From the NCBI GenBank assembly GCA_002305235.1, contig DBQL01000122.1:3654-18647 (forward strand): a stretch of 14,994 bases of DNA, read 5' to 3'. This document shows positions 7,581-14,900 of the stretch, piece after piece. The notes under the pieces are model-generated. The model was not told the DNA's origin. It searched no databases and saw only the letters and a program-made list of their open reading frames with translations. The stretch's first letter is position 1, and every line of letters begins with the position of its first letter. The translations under genes and the position numbers were made by a program. This stretch comes from Prevotella sp. UBA1395 (GTDB lineage Bacteria; Bacteroidota; Bacteroidia; Bacteroidales; Bacteroidaceae).

Positions 7581-8081
7581 TTATAATCTGACGGCCTTCA
7601 GCTTGTCTCTGACGGCCTTTCTCGCCCTGCTCAGGGCTACTCTGATGTTGACGGCATTGAGGCCCGTACGGGCTTCAATTTCCTCATAGCTGAGGTCGTC
7701 GATGTCGTGGAGGGTGATAACCAACTTCTGTTTGTCGGGCAGAAGACTGATGGCCTTGAGCGCGAGCGAGGCTTCCTGCCGTTGCTCCATGTCCTCGTGC
7801 GCGTTGCGTTCGGTTTGCAGTTGGTACTGTTCCGGTTCCTCGTCGTTCTCTTTGAGGTGCTTCTTGCGATGCTGGTCGTAATAGAGATTGCGCAGCGTCG
7901 TCACCGCAAAGGCTTCCGCGTTGTCGGGTATCTTGAGGTCTTCGCGCTTTGTCCACAGGCGCAGCATCGTGTCTTGAACGAGGTCTTCAGCTTCCTGTTG
8001 ACTGCCTGTCAGACGCCATGCCACGGCATACATGCGGCGGTGACAAGGTATAAAAGTGTTTTTGAAGTCGGAGGCATCCAT
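7581..8081 (-). CDS. ECF-type RNA polymerase sigma factor
   Basis: A 166-residue sigma-70 family protein with only regions 2 and 4, the ECF layout. Region 2 (about 9-75) has AEDLVQDTMLRLW at 31-43, used in core binding and promoter opening. Region 4 (about 103-160) has SLLPDKQKLV (112-121) and the helix-turn-helix LSYEEIEARTGLNAVNIRVAL (130-150) that reads the -35 element. Between them is a charged linker rich in Glu, Gln and Lys (70-103). It is the first gene of a three-gene unit with a putative anti-sigma factor and a secreted DUF4252 protein, so it most likely responds to an envelope signal and activates its own operon. The ATG at 8081 is preceded directly by CAAGG, and a second in-frame codon choice is not needed. 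The ECF subgroup cannot be assigned by eye. Confidence 0.94.
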   Translation of the reverse strand: MDASDFKNTFIPCHRRMYAVAWRLTGSQQEAEDLVQDTMLRLWTKREDLKIPDNAEAFAVTTLRNLYYDQHRKKHLKENDEEPEQYQLQTERNAHEDMEQRQEASLALKAISLLPDKQKLVITLHDIDDLSYEEIEARTGLNAVNIRVALSRARKAVRDKLKAVRL

Positions 8082-8096
8082 CCTTGATAATTAACA

Positions 8097-8121
8097 GACG
8101 TAACTTTTAAGGTTTCGTTAC
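8097..8121 (-). promoter_or_regulatory. Candidate ECF-type promoter of the sigma operon
   Basis: Read on the - strand, GTAAC (8121-8117) is followed after 16 bases by CGTC (8100-8097). A -35 ending in AAC and a -10 of CGTC at about 16-17 bases is the general form of many self-regulated ECF promoters. Transcription would begin near 8090, about 10 bases before the ATG. No TAnnTTTG box was found on this strand in the intergenic region, which agrees with an alternative sigma factor. This is a pattern match without supporting data. Confidence 0.4.
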
Positions 8122-8173
8122 AATTTATTTCAGTGAATTTTAGGTGTCGCAGAAGTTGTTTTGCGGAGTTCAA

Positions 8174-8354
8174 GAAGTTATGATGAGGAGTTAAAGACGT
8201 TAAAAAGGCTATTGCTTAGCCCGGAAGTTAAAGAAAGGCGCGACGGTCGTCGGGTAGTTACCAAGTGATGTCTTGCATCTTCCCTGACCTCTCTACCCTC
8301 TTTGACTTCTCAAGCCAACTTCTCTTACTTCCTTAACTTCTCATCATAAGCTTC
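8174..8354. repeat. Inverted, purine-rich degenerate repeats
   Basis: Bases 8174-8196 (GAAGTTATGATGAGGAGTTAAAG is the left arm, listed here as GAAGTTATGATGAGGA plus GTTAAAG) are nearly the reverse complement of 8331-8354, with two mismatches and one extra base, about 134 bases apart. Around both arms degenerate GAAGTTAA-like words recur: on the + strand at 8171-8205 and 8223-8232, and on the - strand across 8290-8340. The right arm begins 7 bases beyond the aldo/keto reductase stop, so in that transcript it could form a large stem and act as its 3' end. The region otherwise separates that gene from the ECF sigma operon and holds no gene. Confidence 0.75.
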
Positions 8355-8360
8355 ATAATA

Positions 8361-9353
8361 TTAAATTTCCTCTTCTCCGAACGGCTGTGCCGAGACGCAT
8401 CGCATGTTCTTCTCCAATTGTGCAACACTGCTCGCACCCACCAGCACGCTGGTCATTCCCGGTCGGTGAAGAATCCATGCCAAGGCCATCTCGGCAAGTG
8501 TCTCGCCGCGTGCCGCGGCCGTGGCGTTGAGCCGTTGCAGATAGGCAAGGAGATCGTCGGTGAGCTGTTCCTCCCTGAGAAACTTTCCGATGGCCATCCT
8601 GCTGTCTTTCGGAATGCCGTTGAGATAGCGGTCGGTGAGCAGTCCTTGTGCCAATGGCGAGAAGCTGATGAATCCCACTCCCTGCTCGGCGCAGTAGTCG
8701 AGTATGCCCTGCTCGATAGGCTTGCGGTCGAGAAGGTTCAGCCGTCCCTGATAGATGAGCAGTGGCACGCCGTGAGCCTTGAGATATTCCACGGCAACCT
8801 TGAGGGGTTCGAGCGGCCAGTTGGAGATGCCGAGGTACAGAGCCTTGCCCTGTTTCACGATGTCGGTCATGGCCTGCAGCGTCTCCTCCACGGGCGTATC
8901 GGGGTCGTAGCGATGGCTGTAGAACAGGTCTGCATAGTCCAAGTGCATGCGTCTGAGGCTTTGGTCAATGCTCGCCATGAGATATTTTCGTGACCCGAAA
9001 TTGCCGTATGGCCCCGGCCACATGTCGTATCCGGCTTTTGTCGAGATAAACAACTCGTCGCGATAGGGTTTGAAATCATCGTCGATGAGTCGTCCCATCG
9101 TCTCCTCGGCCGACCCGTATGGCGGTCCGTAGTTGTTGGCGAGGTCGAAATGCGTGATGCCGTGGTCGAAGGCATAGTGCGTGATGGCCCTCGACCGTTC
9201 GTAGGGATCCACGCCCCCGAAGTTGTGCCAGAATCCCAAACTGATCTTGGGCAGCATCACCCCCGACCGTCCGCAGCGGCGGTAGAGGTTATCGGAATCG
9301 TCATATCGGTTCTCCGAGGGCATGTAAAATCCCTTGAGATCCATTTCCTTCAT
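8361..9353 (-). CDS. Aldo/keto reductase, YghZ-like (L-glyceraldehyde 3-phosphate reductase type)
   Basis: A 330-residue TIM-barrel oxidoreductase using NADPH to reduce aldehydes or ketones in the cytoplasm. The catalytic tetrad of the superfamily is complete: D70 and Y75 in FDLANNYG, K106 in STKAGYD and H147 in LFYSHRYD. LYRRCGRSGVMLPKISLGFWHNFG (23-46) near the N-terminus and WPGPYGNFGSRKYL (112-125) are characteristic of the YghZ/AKR14 branch, whose E. coli member acts on L-glyceraldehyde 3-phosphate; the C-terminal LVGASSVAQLEKN (304-316) binds the cofactor phosphate. The start at 9353 has AAGGAAG five bases before the ATG; an in-frame ATG at 9377 would add eight residues and 9344 would remove three. 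It follows ispG by 62 bases and may be co-transcribed with it. The physiological substrate here is not evident; detoxification of small aldehydes is a reasonable guess. Confidence 0.93.
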   Translation of the reverse strand: MKEMDLKGFYMPSENRYDDSDNLYRRCGRSGVMLPKISLGFWHNFGGVDPYERSRAITHYAFDHGITHFDLANNYGPPYGSAEETMGRLIDDDFKPYRDELFISTKAGYDMWPGPYGNFGSRKYLMASIDQSLRRMHLDYADLFYSHRYDPDTPVEETLQAMTDIVKQGKALYLGISNWPLEPLKVAVEYLKAHGVPLLIYQGRLNLLDRKPIEQGILDYCAEQGVGFISFSPLAQGLLTDRYLNGIPKDSRMAIGKFLREEQLTDDLLAYLQRLNATAAARGETLAEMALAWILHRPGMTSVLVGASSVAQLEKNMRCVSAQPFGEEEI

Positions 9354-9415
9354 GGTTCTTCCTTGCATGGTCTTCAATGTGTTGTGCTGCCCGTCAGGCG
9401 TGCAGCGGGTTGTTG

Positions 9416-11308
9416 TTATGCCTTGTCCTTATCGTCTCGGATGAGTTTCAGGAGTCGCTCCACAGCCTCTTCCTCGGGGATATTCTTCTCCACGCATTGC
9501 TGTCCGCGGTATAGCGACACCTTCTTAGGTCCTGCACCCACATAACCATAGTCGGCATCGGCCATCTCTCCCGGTCCGTTCACGATACATCCCATGATGC
9601 CGATCTTCAGTCCTTTGAGTTCAGAGGTGGCCTCCCTGATGCGTGCGATGGTTTCCCGGAGGTCGTACAGTGTCCGTCCGCAGCCCGGACAGCTGATGTA
9701 TTCGGTGCGTGTGGTACGCAGTCGGGCGGCCTGCAGGATGCCGAAGGCAGTGTCTTCGATGATGTCATACGAGAGATTTCCGTCGTTCATCAGCCAGATG
9801 CCGTCTGTCAATCCATCGATCATCAGCGCGCCCATGTCTGCCGCAGCCTCCAACTGGAACTCGTCCTTGTCGTTGAGTCGGTACATCTGCGCGAAGACCA
9901 CGGGGTTTGTCACGCCGGCCGCCATCATCTCATGCACCAGCGCGCGCTGTTCTCCGAGCCGGTTTTGATGATTGCTTGTGCTCACCACCACTACCTCGGG
10001 ATGGGCCTTGAGGCATGCCAGATACTCTTCGGCGGGAGTGCCATATTGCAGCACCAAGAATTTCACCCCGGCCTGTACCAGTCCTATAAACGGCATGGCG
10101 GTCACCGGGAATATCGGGAACAGGTTTGTGGCGGCTTTGCCCTTGAGCTGTCCCTGTTGCTGCATTTGCGCGTAGAGCGTGTAGTCGATGATGTATTTCC
10201 GGTTGTCGTCAATGCTCTCGGGCATTTCGCCGCCGGTGTATATATAGTCTGCCGTGGGTCTCGTGCCTTGTGTTTTGGTGGTTTCCGCGGTCTGCGGCAC
10301 ACCCTTTTTCCCGGTCATGATCACGATGGGCAGATGGCGTTCGCCGATGTTGCCTGCCGCCTTGGTGGTTCTTCGCGCAGGCCTGATCCAGTCGAATCCC
10401 TCGTATGGCGTGCCGGGAATCATCAGGTGCCCGGCCTTTCGGCCGATGTAATCCACGAGATGGCGTGCCACGGGAATCTCTGCTTCGGGTTCCTCCGAGA
10501 GCGACACGCGAATAGTATCGCCTATGCCGTCGGCCAGCAACGCGCCGATTCCCACCGCGCTCTTGATTCGCCCGTCCTCGCCTTCGCCTGCCTCGGTCAC
10601 GCCGAGATGCAGCGGATAGTGCATGTCCTCGCGCTCCATCGTCTCCACGAGCAGTCTCACCGACCTCACCATGACCACCGTGTTGCTGGCCTTGATAGAG
10701 ATAACCACGTCGGCAAACCGCTCTTTCTTGCAGATACGGAGAAACTCCATGCAGCTCTCCACGATACCCTCGGGCGTGTCTCCGTATCGGTTTCTGATGC
10801 GGTCGGAGAGCGACCCGTGGTTCACGCCGATGCGCACGGCCGTATGGTTTTCCTTACAGATATTGAGGAAGGGCACAAACCGTTCTTCTATCTTTTTGAG
10901 TTCTTGGGCATATTCCTCGTCGGTATATTCCTGCTTCACGAATTTTCGTGCCGGGTCCACATAGTTTCCCGGGTTGATGCGCACCTTCTCGGCGTATCGT
11001 GCGGCCACGTCTGCCACGTTGGGATTGAAGTGGACATCGGCCACCAAGGGCGTAGAGAATCCGTCGGCCCGTATTCCGGCGTTGATGTTCTTGAGGTTTT
11101 CGGACTCCTTGATGCCCTGCGTGGTGAGTCTCACCAACTCTCCTCCGGCCTTGATGATGCGTTCCGACTGTTCCACGCACGCCTTGGTGTCGTTGGTGTC
11201 GGTAGTGGTCATCGACTGAATGCGCACCGGTTTGTCGCCGCCCATGCCGAGGGCGCCGACCTGTACCGGCGAGCTTTCACGACGGTGATAGTTGAATAGG
11301 TCTGTCAT
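9416..11308 (-). CDS. ispG: 4-hydroxy-3-methylbut-2-enyl diphosphate synthase, long form
   Basis: IspG (GcpE) converts 2-C-methyl-D-erythritol 2,4-cyclodiphosphate to HMBPP, the penultimate step of the MEP isoprenoid pathway, with a [4Fe-4S] cluster. The 630-residue protein is the long form found in plants, Chlamydia and Bacteroidetes; the E. coli type has about 370. The N-terminal TIM barrel (about 1-300) includes VRIQSMTTTDTNDT (28-41), VADVHFNP and RINPGN. A large insertion of roughly 200 residues follows (about 300-510), then the cluster domain with C540 and C543 in CPGCGRTLYDL and C574 in GCIVNGPGEM, with E581 expected to be the fourth ligand. The start at 11308 (MTDLFNYHRRESSPVQVG) fits the family; the upstream in-frame ATG at 11428 lies inside purE and is rejected. 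The gap to purE is 28 bases, so the two are likely one transcript. Confidence 0.96.
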   Translation of the reverse strand: MTDLFNYHRRESSPVQVGALGMGGDKPVRIQSMTTTDTNDTKACVEQSERIIKAGGELVRLTTQGIKESENLKNINAGIRADGFSTPLVADVHFNPNVADVAARYAEKVRINPGNYVDPARKFVKQEYTDEEYAQELKKIEERFVPFLNICKENHTAVRIGVNHGSLSDRIRNRYGDTPEGIVESCMEFLRICKKERFADVVISIKASNTVVMVRSVRLLVETMEREDMHYPLHLGVTEAGEGEDGRIKSAVGIGALLADGIGDTIRVSLSEEPEAEIPVARHLVDYIGRKAGHLMIPGTPYEGFDWIRPARRTTKAAGNIGERHLPIVIMTGKKGVPQTAETTKTQGTRPTADYIYTGGEMPESIDDNRKYIIDYTLYAQMQQQGQLKGKAATNLFPIFPVTAMPFIGLVQAGVKFLVLQYGTPAEEYLACLKAHPEVVVVSTSNHQNRLGEQRALVHEMMAAGVTNPVVFAQMYRLNDKDEFQLEAAADMGALMIDGLTDGIWLMNDGNLSYDIIEDTAFGILQAARLRTTRTEYISCPGCGRTLYDLRETIARIREATSELKGLKIGIMGCIVNGPGEMADADYGYVGAGPKKVSLYRGQQCVEKNIPEEEAVERLLKLIRDDKDKA

Positions 11309-11336
11309 ATCAGTGGTTGGGGGTGTCGGCCCCCGT

Positions 11337-11846
11337 TTAGTTGCATTTGTATTCGTAGTCTTTGATGGCGGCCAGTTCGGCGTTTGCCTTCTCGATTTTC
11401 GAGCCGAGGCCTGCTTTCCATGCCTCAATCTTCTTGGCGATGCTGTCGTCTCCGATGGCGATCATCTCCGCGGCGAGTATCGCCGCGTTCTGCGCGCCGT
11501 TCACTCCCACGGTTGCCACGGGTATGCCGGGAGGCATCTGTACGATGCTCAGCAGGGCATCGAGACCGTCGAGCATGCCTTTGATGGGCACGCCGATGAC
11601 CGGCAGGGGGGTAGAGGCGGCAATGACGCCGGGCAGGGCGGCAGCCATTCCGGCGGCGGCGATGATCACCTTGATGCCTCGGGCCTTGGCATTCTTGGCA
11701 AAAGTCTCTACCGCGTCGGGTGTGCGATGGGCCGACAGGGCGTTCACTTCAAAGGGAATCTGCTGGTCGTTGAGCCACTTGCAGGCTTTCTCCATGACGG
11801 GAAGGTCGCTGGTAGAGCCCATGATGATACTGATGATTGGTTTCAT
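11337..11846 (-). CDS. purE: N5-carboxyaminoimidazole ribonucleotide mutase
   Basis: PurE interconverts N5-CAIR and CAIR in de novo purine synthesis, as an octamer in the cytoplasm. The 169-residue length is normal. Motifs in order: GSTSDLPVM at 10-18 (substrate phosphate and ribose binding), [10 protein letters not shown] at 35-44 with the active-site H40, [12 protein letters not shown] at 63-74, and VIGVPIKG and [14 protein letters not shown] further on. The overall pattern is class I; the position that is His in the AAHLPG of the E. coli enzyme is Ala here, which I believe is common in this phylum. The purK partner is not in the window. It lies between the PAP2-like gene and ispG, with 85 and 28 bases of spacing, and no TAnnTTTG promoter was found in the upstream gap. 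Confidence 0.96.
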   Translation of the reverse strand: MKPIISIIMGSTSDLPVMEKACKWLNDQQIPFEVNALSAHRTPDAVETFAKNAKARGIKVIIAAAGMAAALPGVIAASTPLPVIGVPIKGMLDGLDALLSIVQMPPGIPVATVGVNGAQNAAILAAEMIAIGDDSIAKKIEAWKAGLGSKIEKANAELAAIKDYEYKCN

Positions 11847-11898
11847 GTTGTGTCTGTTTTATATGATTTGATGATGTGTCGCGATGTGAATTGTGCCT

Positions 11899-11924
11899 CG
11901 CGGCATGCCTTGGGCGATGCCGCG
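11899..11924 (-). other. Hairpin between the PAP2-like gene and purE
   Basis: CGCGGCAT at 11899-11906 and ATGCCGCG at 11917-11924 form a perfect 8-bp stem with a 10-base loop, 8 bases after the PAP2-like stop. No U run follows on the - strand, so it may be a weak or factor-assisted terminator, or an element that sets mRNA stability between the two genes. Confidence 0.4.
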
Positions 11925-11931
11925 GCAGGTT

Positions 11932-12543
11932 TCAGATGATGAGCCAGAAGCCCGCTATCATACCCACGAGGAATCCGGCGACCACCTGCAGGAGCGTGTG
12001 TTGCCTCAGTATCATGCGGCTGGTGCCCACCATGCCGGCGATGAGCATGATGACGCAGAACCACCACAGGGGGTTGAAGGCGAACAATATGGAGAAGGCC
12101 AGCAGCGCACCCTCGAAGCCTCCGATGGCCGCCGAGTGGGTGGAGATTTTCCACCACACGTTGATGATGGCGCACGCCACCTGTATCATCAGCGCCGCCA
12201 AGAGGATATTGGCCATGAACTGCGGTATGCGCATGGTGGTCATGAGATAGTAGCAGGCAAAATAGCAGAGTATGGCGATGATGTATGGCACCATGCGTCG
12301 CTCCTTTTGCCCGATCTCCAAGGTAGACCAGCCCTGATAACGGCGGTACCCGTGTATGAGCAGTGTGGGCAGGAGGATGGTGAAGAGGTAGACCATCGTG
12401 AGCACCATGAGCTTGTATTGCCACGGCATGAGGCTCATGTAGCTGAAGATGAACAGTGCGATAAGCCCGATAAAGGGCAGGTAGAACGGCGTGAAGACCA
12501 TGCTCATCACGCGCGCCGCCAGTATGATGTTCTTTTCTTTCAT
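11932..12543 (-). CDS. PAP2-like integral membrane protein
   Basis: A 203-residue polytopic membrane protein with about six hydrophobic segments (roughly 10-35, 44-64, 85-101, 109-128, 143-169 and 184-203). It is best placed in the PAP2 phosphatase superfamily by the order of three blocks: a basic QKERRMVP segment at 79-86 where KxxxxxxRP is expected, THSAAIGGFEG at 135-145 in place of PSGH, and SRMILRQHTLLQ at 175-186, which keeps SR and H182 but has Gln186 where the usual Asp supports the nucleophilic His. With these changes phosphatase activity is doubtful. The start at 12543 (MKEKNIILAARVMS) is the first plausible Met; further upstream the frame runs into rpoN. It lies 23 bases after rpoN. 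A role in lipid or undecaprenyl phosphate handling would be the family guess, but is not shown by the residues. Confidence 0.82.
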   Translation of the reverse strand: MKEKNIILAARVMSMVFTPFYLPFIGLIALFIFSYMSLMPWQYKLMVLTMVYLFTILLPTLLIHGYRRYQGWSTLEIGQKERRMVPYIIAILCYFACYYLMTTMRIPQFMANILLAALMIQVACAIINVWWKISTHSAAIGGFEGALLAFSILFAFNPLWWFCVIMLIAGMVGTSRMILRQHTLLQVVAGFLVGMIAGFWLII

Positions 12544-12566
12544 GTGTGGATGTATAGTCGGTGTGC

Positions 12567-14084
12567 TTATGTTTTCCTGAGCCTTGCCACCGGAATGCCC
12601 AACTGTTCGCGGTATTTGGCCACGGTGCGTCGGGCGATGGGGAATCCGCGCCTCTTCATCTCCGCGGCGAGGGCATCGTCGCTCAGGGGCGTCGATGCCT
12701 CTTCTTGCGCGATGAGGTCTTTCAGGGCGAGTTTGATTTTGCGCGTAGACATCTCCTCGCCGTCCTTGGTCACGTAGCTGTCGGTGAAGAAAAACCTCAG
12801 GGGGAAGGTTCCCCATCGGGTCTGCGCGTATTTCACGTTGCTCACGCGCGATATGGTCGAGATGTCGAGTCCGGTCTTCTCGGCGATGTCTTTGAGAATC
12901 ATCGGCCGCAGATCGGCCTCGTCTCCGTCCTGAAAAAACTTTTTCTGCCAGTTGATGATGGCCTTCATCGTGACCGACAGCGTGTGCCAGCGCTGCTTCA
13001 CGGCTTCGATATATCCCTGCGCCTTCTCCACTTTCTCCTTGGCGTAGAGCAGTGCTTCTTTCTCCTGCCGGTTCATTTGCCGGCGGTTGGCCTTGTAGGT
13101 GTTGACCATATCGGTGAACGATGGCGAGACCTTCAGTTCGGGTATGCGGCCCCGGTTGATGGTGAAGCTCACGTTGCCCATATCGTCAGTGTCGACCACA
13201 AAGTCGGGGGTAATCTGCTGTGTGTTTCTCCCGAGCGTCTCTCCGAGTGCCGCTCCGGGTTTGGGGTTGAGTTTGCGCAACTCCTGTTGCACGATGTCAG
13301 CCTGCGCGTCAGACAGTTGCAGCGCGGCCGCGATCTTGTCCCAGTGCTTCTTGGTGAACTCTTCGAAATGGTCGCCGATGACGCGTCGCATGAGGTCTTT
13401 GAGCTTTCCGTCGGGCCTTCGGGCTATCTGCAGCAGCAGGCACTCCTGCAACGACCGTGCGCCGATGCCCGCGGGGTCGAAGGCTTGCAACTTGTGCAGC
13501 ACGTTCTCGATGTCTTGCGGCTCCATGTCGATGTTGTGATACACGGCCAGCTCGTCGGCAATGTCGTCGAGACTCTTGCGCAGCAGTCCGTCGTTGTCTA
13601 ACGACCCGATGAGATATTCCATCACGTCTTCCTGCTGCGGGGTAAGCTCTGTCAGTCCCATCTGCTCCTTGATCTTGTCGTAGAACGACGTGGTGTCGCC
13701 CCATACAATTTCCTCATAGTCGGCGTCGGGGTTTCCGGGCGATGCCGTCCTCATGTCTGCCGTGGGCATCTCGTCGTCGCTTCCGAGGCTTTCGAGGGCG
13801 CTGTCGAGCGCCTCCTCGCGCTCTTCGCGCTCGCTCTTGGCCTCATATTGCTCGTCATCGTCGCCTGCGGCGCTCTCGCCGGCCTCCGCGCTCATGTCGT
13901 CGGGCATGTCGAAGTCGTCGCGCACCTCTTCGAGAGCGGGGTTGTCATCAAGTTCGGTGATCACGTTCTCCTCCAATTCTGCCAATGGCATCTCCAGCAG
14001 TTTCACCTGCAACATTTGCTGTTGCGAGAGGCGTTGCTGCTGCACCTGCTGTTGGGTTTGATGTTGAATGAGTTTTTGTGCCAT
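12567..14084 (-). CDS. rpoN: RNA polymerase sigma-54 factor
   Basis: RpoN directs RNA polymerase to -24/-12 promoters that need an AAA+ activator. The 505-residue protein shows all regions: a Gln-rich region I (1-50, MAQKLIQHQTQQQVQQQRLS onward, with repeated Leu) that contacts activators; a very acidic region II (about 51-130); the core-binding region (about 130-330, including GSLDNDGLL and FDPAGIGARSLQECLLLQI); a helix-turn-helix around 396-417 (LKDIAEKTGLDISTISRVSN); and the RpoN box ARRTVAKYRE at 484-493, which recognises the -24 element. The start at 14084 is the normal family start. It is the second gene of a - strand cluster, 24 bases after a conserved unknown gene and 23 bases before the PAP2-like gene. 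No activator gene or convincing -24/-12 site was found in the window. Confidence 0.97.
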   Translation of the reverse strand: MAQKLIQHQTQQQVQQQRLSQQQMLQVKLLEMPLAELEENVITELDDNPALEEVRDDFDMPDDMSAEAGESAAGDDDEQYEAKSEREEREEALDSALESLGSDDEMPTADMRTASPGNPDADYEEIVWGDTTSFYDKIKEQMGLTELTPQQEDVMEYLIGSLDNDGLLRKSLDDIADELAVYHNIDMEPQDIENVLHKLQAFDPAGIGARSLQECLLLQIARRPDGKLKDLMRRVIGDHFEEFTKKHWDKIAAALQLSDAQADIVQQELRKLNPKPGAALGETLGRNTQQITPDFVVDTDDMGNVSFTINRGRIPELKVSPSFTDMVNTYKANRRQMNRQEKEALLYAKEKVEKAQGYIEAVKQRWHTLSVTMKAIINWQKKFFQDGDEADLRPMILKDIAEKTGLDISTISRVSNVKYAQTRWGTFPLRFFFTDSYVTKDGEEMSTRKIKLALKDLIAQEEASTPLSDDALAAEMKRRGFPIARRTVAKYREQLGIPVARLRKT

Positions 14085-14108
14085 AGTCGTCGTGGCCCTT
14101 GGGGGCCG

Positions 14109-14765
14109 TTATTTCCAGTAATCGTTGAGCTGGGCGGCGAGTGCCGCGAGCTTCTCGGGGGGTTGGTTGCCAAAGCGTTTCCATATCTGCATGCAGGGCG
14201 TGAGCAGCGGGTGTATCATGATGTCCTCGTGAGAGAGCAGCGGGTCGCAAAAGCGAAACACCTCCATCACGTCGGTCACCTCTTCGGGCGTGGAGTGGAT
14301 GAGACGTGCCAGCTCCACCACCTCGGGCGTTTCGCAGACCATCGTGTCGGGTACCAGCCTGAAATAGAGGTCTAATATCATGATGAGTTTCACCGGAGTG
14401 AGCGGGTTGGGCGTTGTGGAGCCGTCGACAGGCTTGAAGTCTCGCTCCCACGACTCGTTGGTCTCCACGCCGGCATAGAACTCCTCTGAATTGCCAAAGC
14501 CGCTCATCTGTCGCAGCAGCGCCACGGCTCTGGCGAGCTTCTTGGGTCGCGAGGCATACCTGTCCCACAGCTGTCGGATGCGCGGCGTGTCGAGGCGGCG
14601 CAGGGTATACATGCGCCGGTAGAGATAGGCCGGCTCGATGTGCAGCTCGAGGGCGAGGTCTACGAGTCCGCGGTGATACATCGGCTTGAGGCCTTGCGGC
14701 CGTTTCAGATAGAGTTGCATGAGGAGCAGCCAGTATTCATCATGCCATAACGAGTGTCTGACCAT
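14109..14765 (-). CDS. Conserved protein of unknown function upstream of rpoN
   Basis: A 218-residue soluble protein without signal peptide or membrane segment. It is rich in Leu, Arg and Trp and looks largely helical. Distinct stretches are LWHDEYWLLLMQLYLKRPQG (6-25), a helix-turn-helix-like RGLVDLALELHIEPAYLYRRMYTLRRLDTPRI (32-63), and NESWERDFKP (103-112). I recognise it as resembling a protein conserved in Bacteroidales but know no function for it. It is the first gene after the promoter at 14828-14859 and is separated from rpoN by 24 bases, so it is almost certainly co-transcribed with rpoN. The N-terminal pattern would allow a nucleic-acid-binding role, which is speculation. The ATG at 14765 gives a leader of about 55 bases. 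Confidence 0.85.
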   Translation of the reverse strand: MVRHSLWHDEYWLLLMQLYLKRPQGLKPMYHRGLVDLALELHIEPAYLYRRMYTLRRLDTPRIRQLWDRYASRPKKLARAVALLRQMSGFGNSEEFYAGVETNESWERDFKPVDGSTTPNPLTPVKLIMILDLYFRLVPDTMVCETPEVVELARLIHSTPEEVTDVMEVFRFCDPLLSHEDIMIHPLLTPCMQIWKRFGNQPPEKLAALAAQLNDYWK

Positions 14766-14827
14766 AACGATTTCTTCTGATGGTGAACCCTGCCGTGGCG
14801 CCTTGCAGCGTGCGGAATATGGTTTTG

Positions 14828-14859
14828 CAAATATACGCTTTTATGCGATAACTGCCAAA
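14828..14859 (-). promoter_or_regulatory. Bacteroidetes-type promoter for the rpoN cluster
   Basis: On the - strand TTTG (14859-14856) and TATATTTG (14835-14828) are separated by 20 bases, matching the -33 TTTG and -7 TAnnTTTG consensus of the Bacteroidetes primary sigma factor. Transcription should begin near 14820, about 55 bases before the ATG at 14765. It is the best promoter match in the window and probably drives the unknown gene, rpoN and the PAP2-like gene, perhaps also purE, ispG and the aldo/keto reductase. Confidence 0.85.
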
Positions 14860-14900
14860 ACATTGCAGTTTTTTGTTTGGCGGCAATGGCGATTGCCGCC
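14850..14900. other. Two short hairpins upstream of and overlapping the promoter
   Basis: AACTGC at 14850-14855 pairs with GCAGTT at 14865-14870 across a 9-base loop that holds the -33 element, and is followed on the + strand by six Ts (overlapping the arm). A second, perfect 8-bp stem is GGCGGCAA at 14879-14886 with TTGCCGCC at 14893-14900. The first could terminate + strand transcription or serve as an operator. The remaining bases to 14994 are GC-rich and show no gene I can support. Confidence 0.4.

Noticed and set aside
8757..8785. Possible sigma-54 -24/-12 promoter (TGGCACG on the + strand)
   Set aside because: The TTGCA half is not at the required spacing, and the site lies inside the aldo/keto reductase on the wrong strand for any gene.
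9932..11299. A 455-codon open frame on the + strand opposite ispG
   Set aside because: It lies wholly antisense to a gene with clear IspG motifs, shows no family motif, and its His/Val/Gly-rich composition is what a GC-rich gene gives on the opposite strand.
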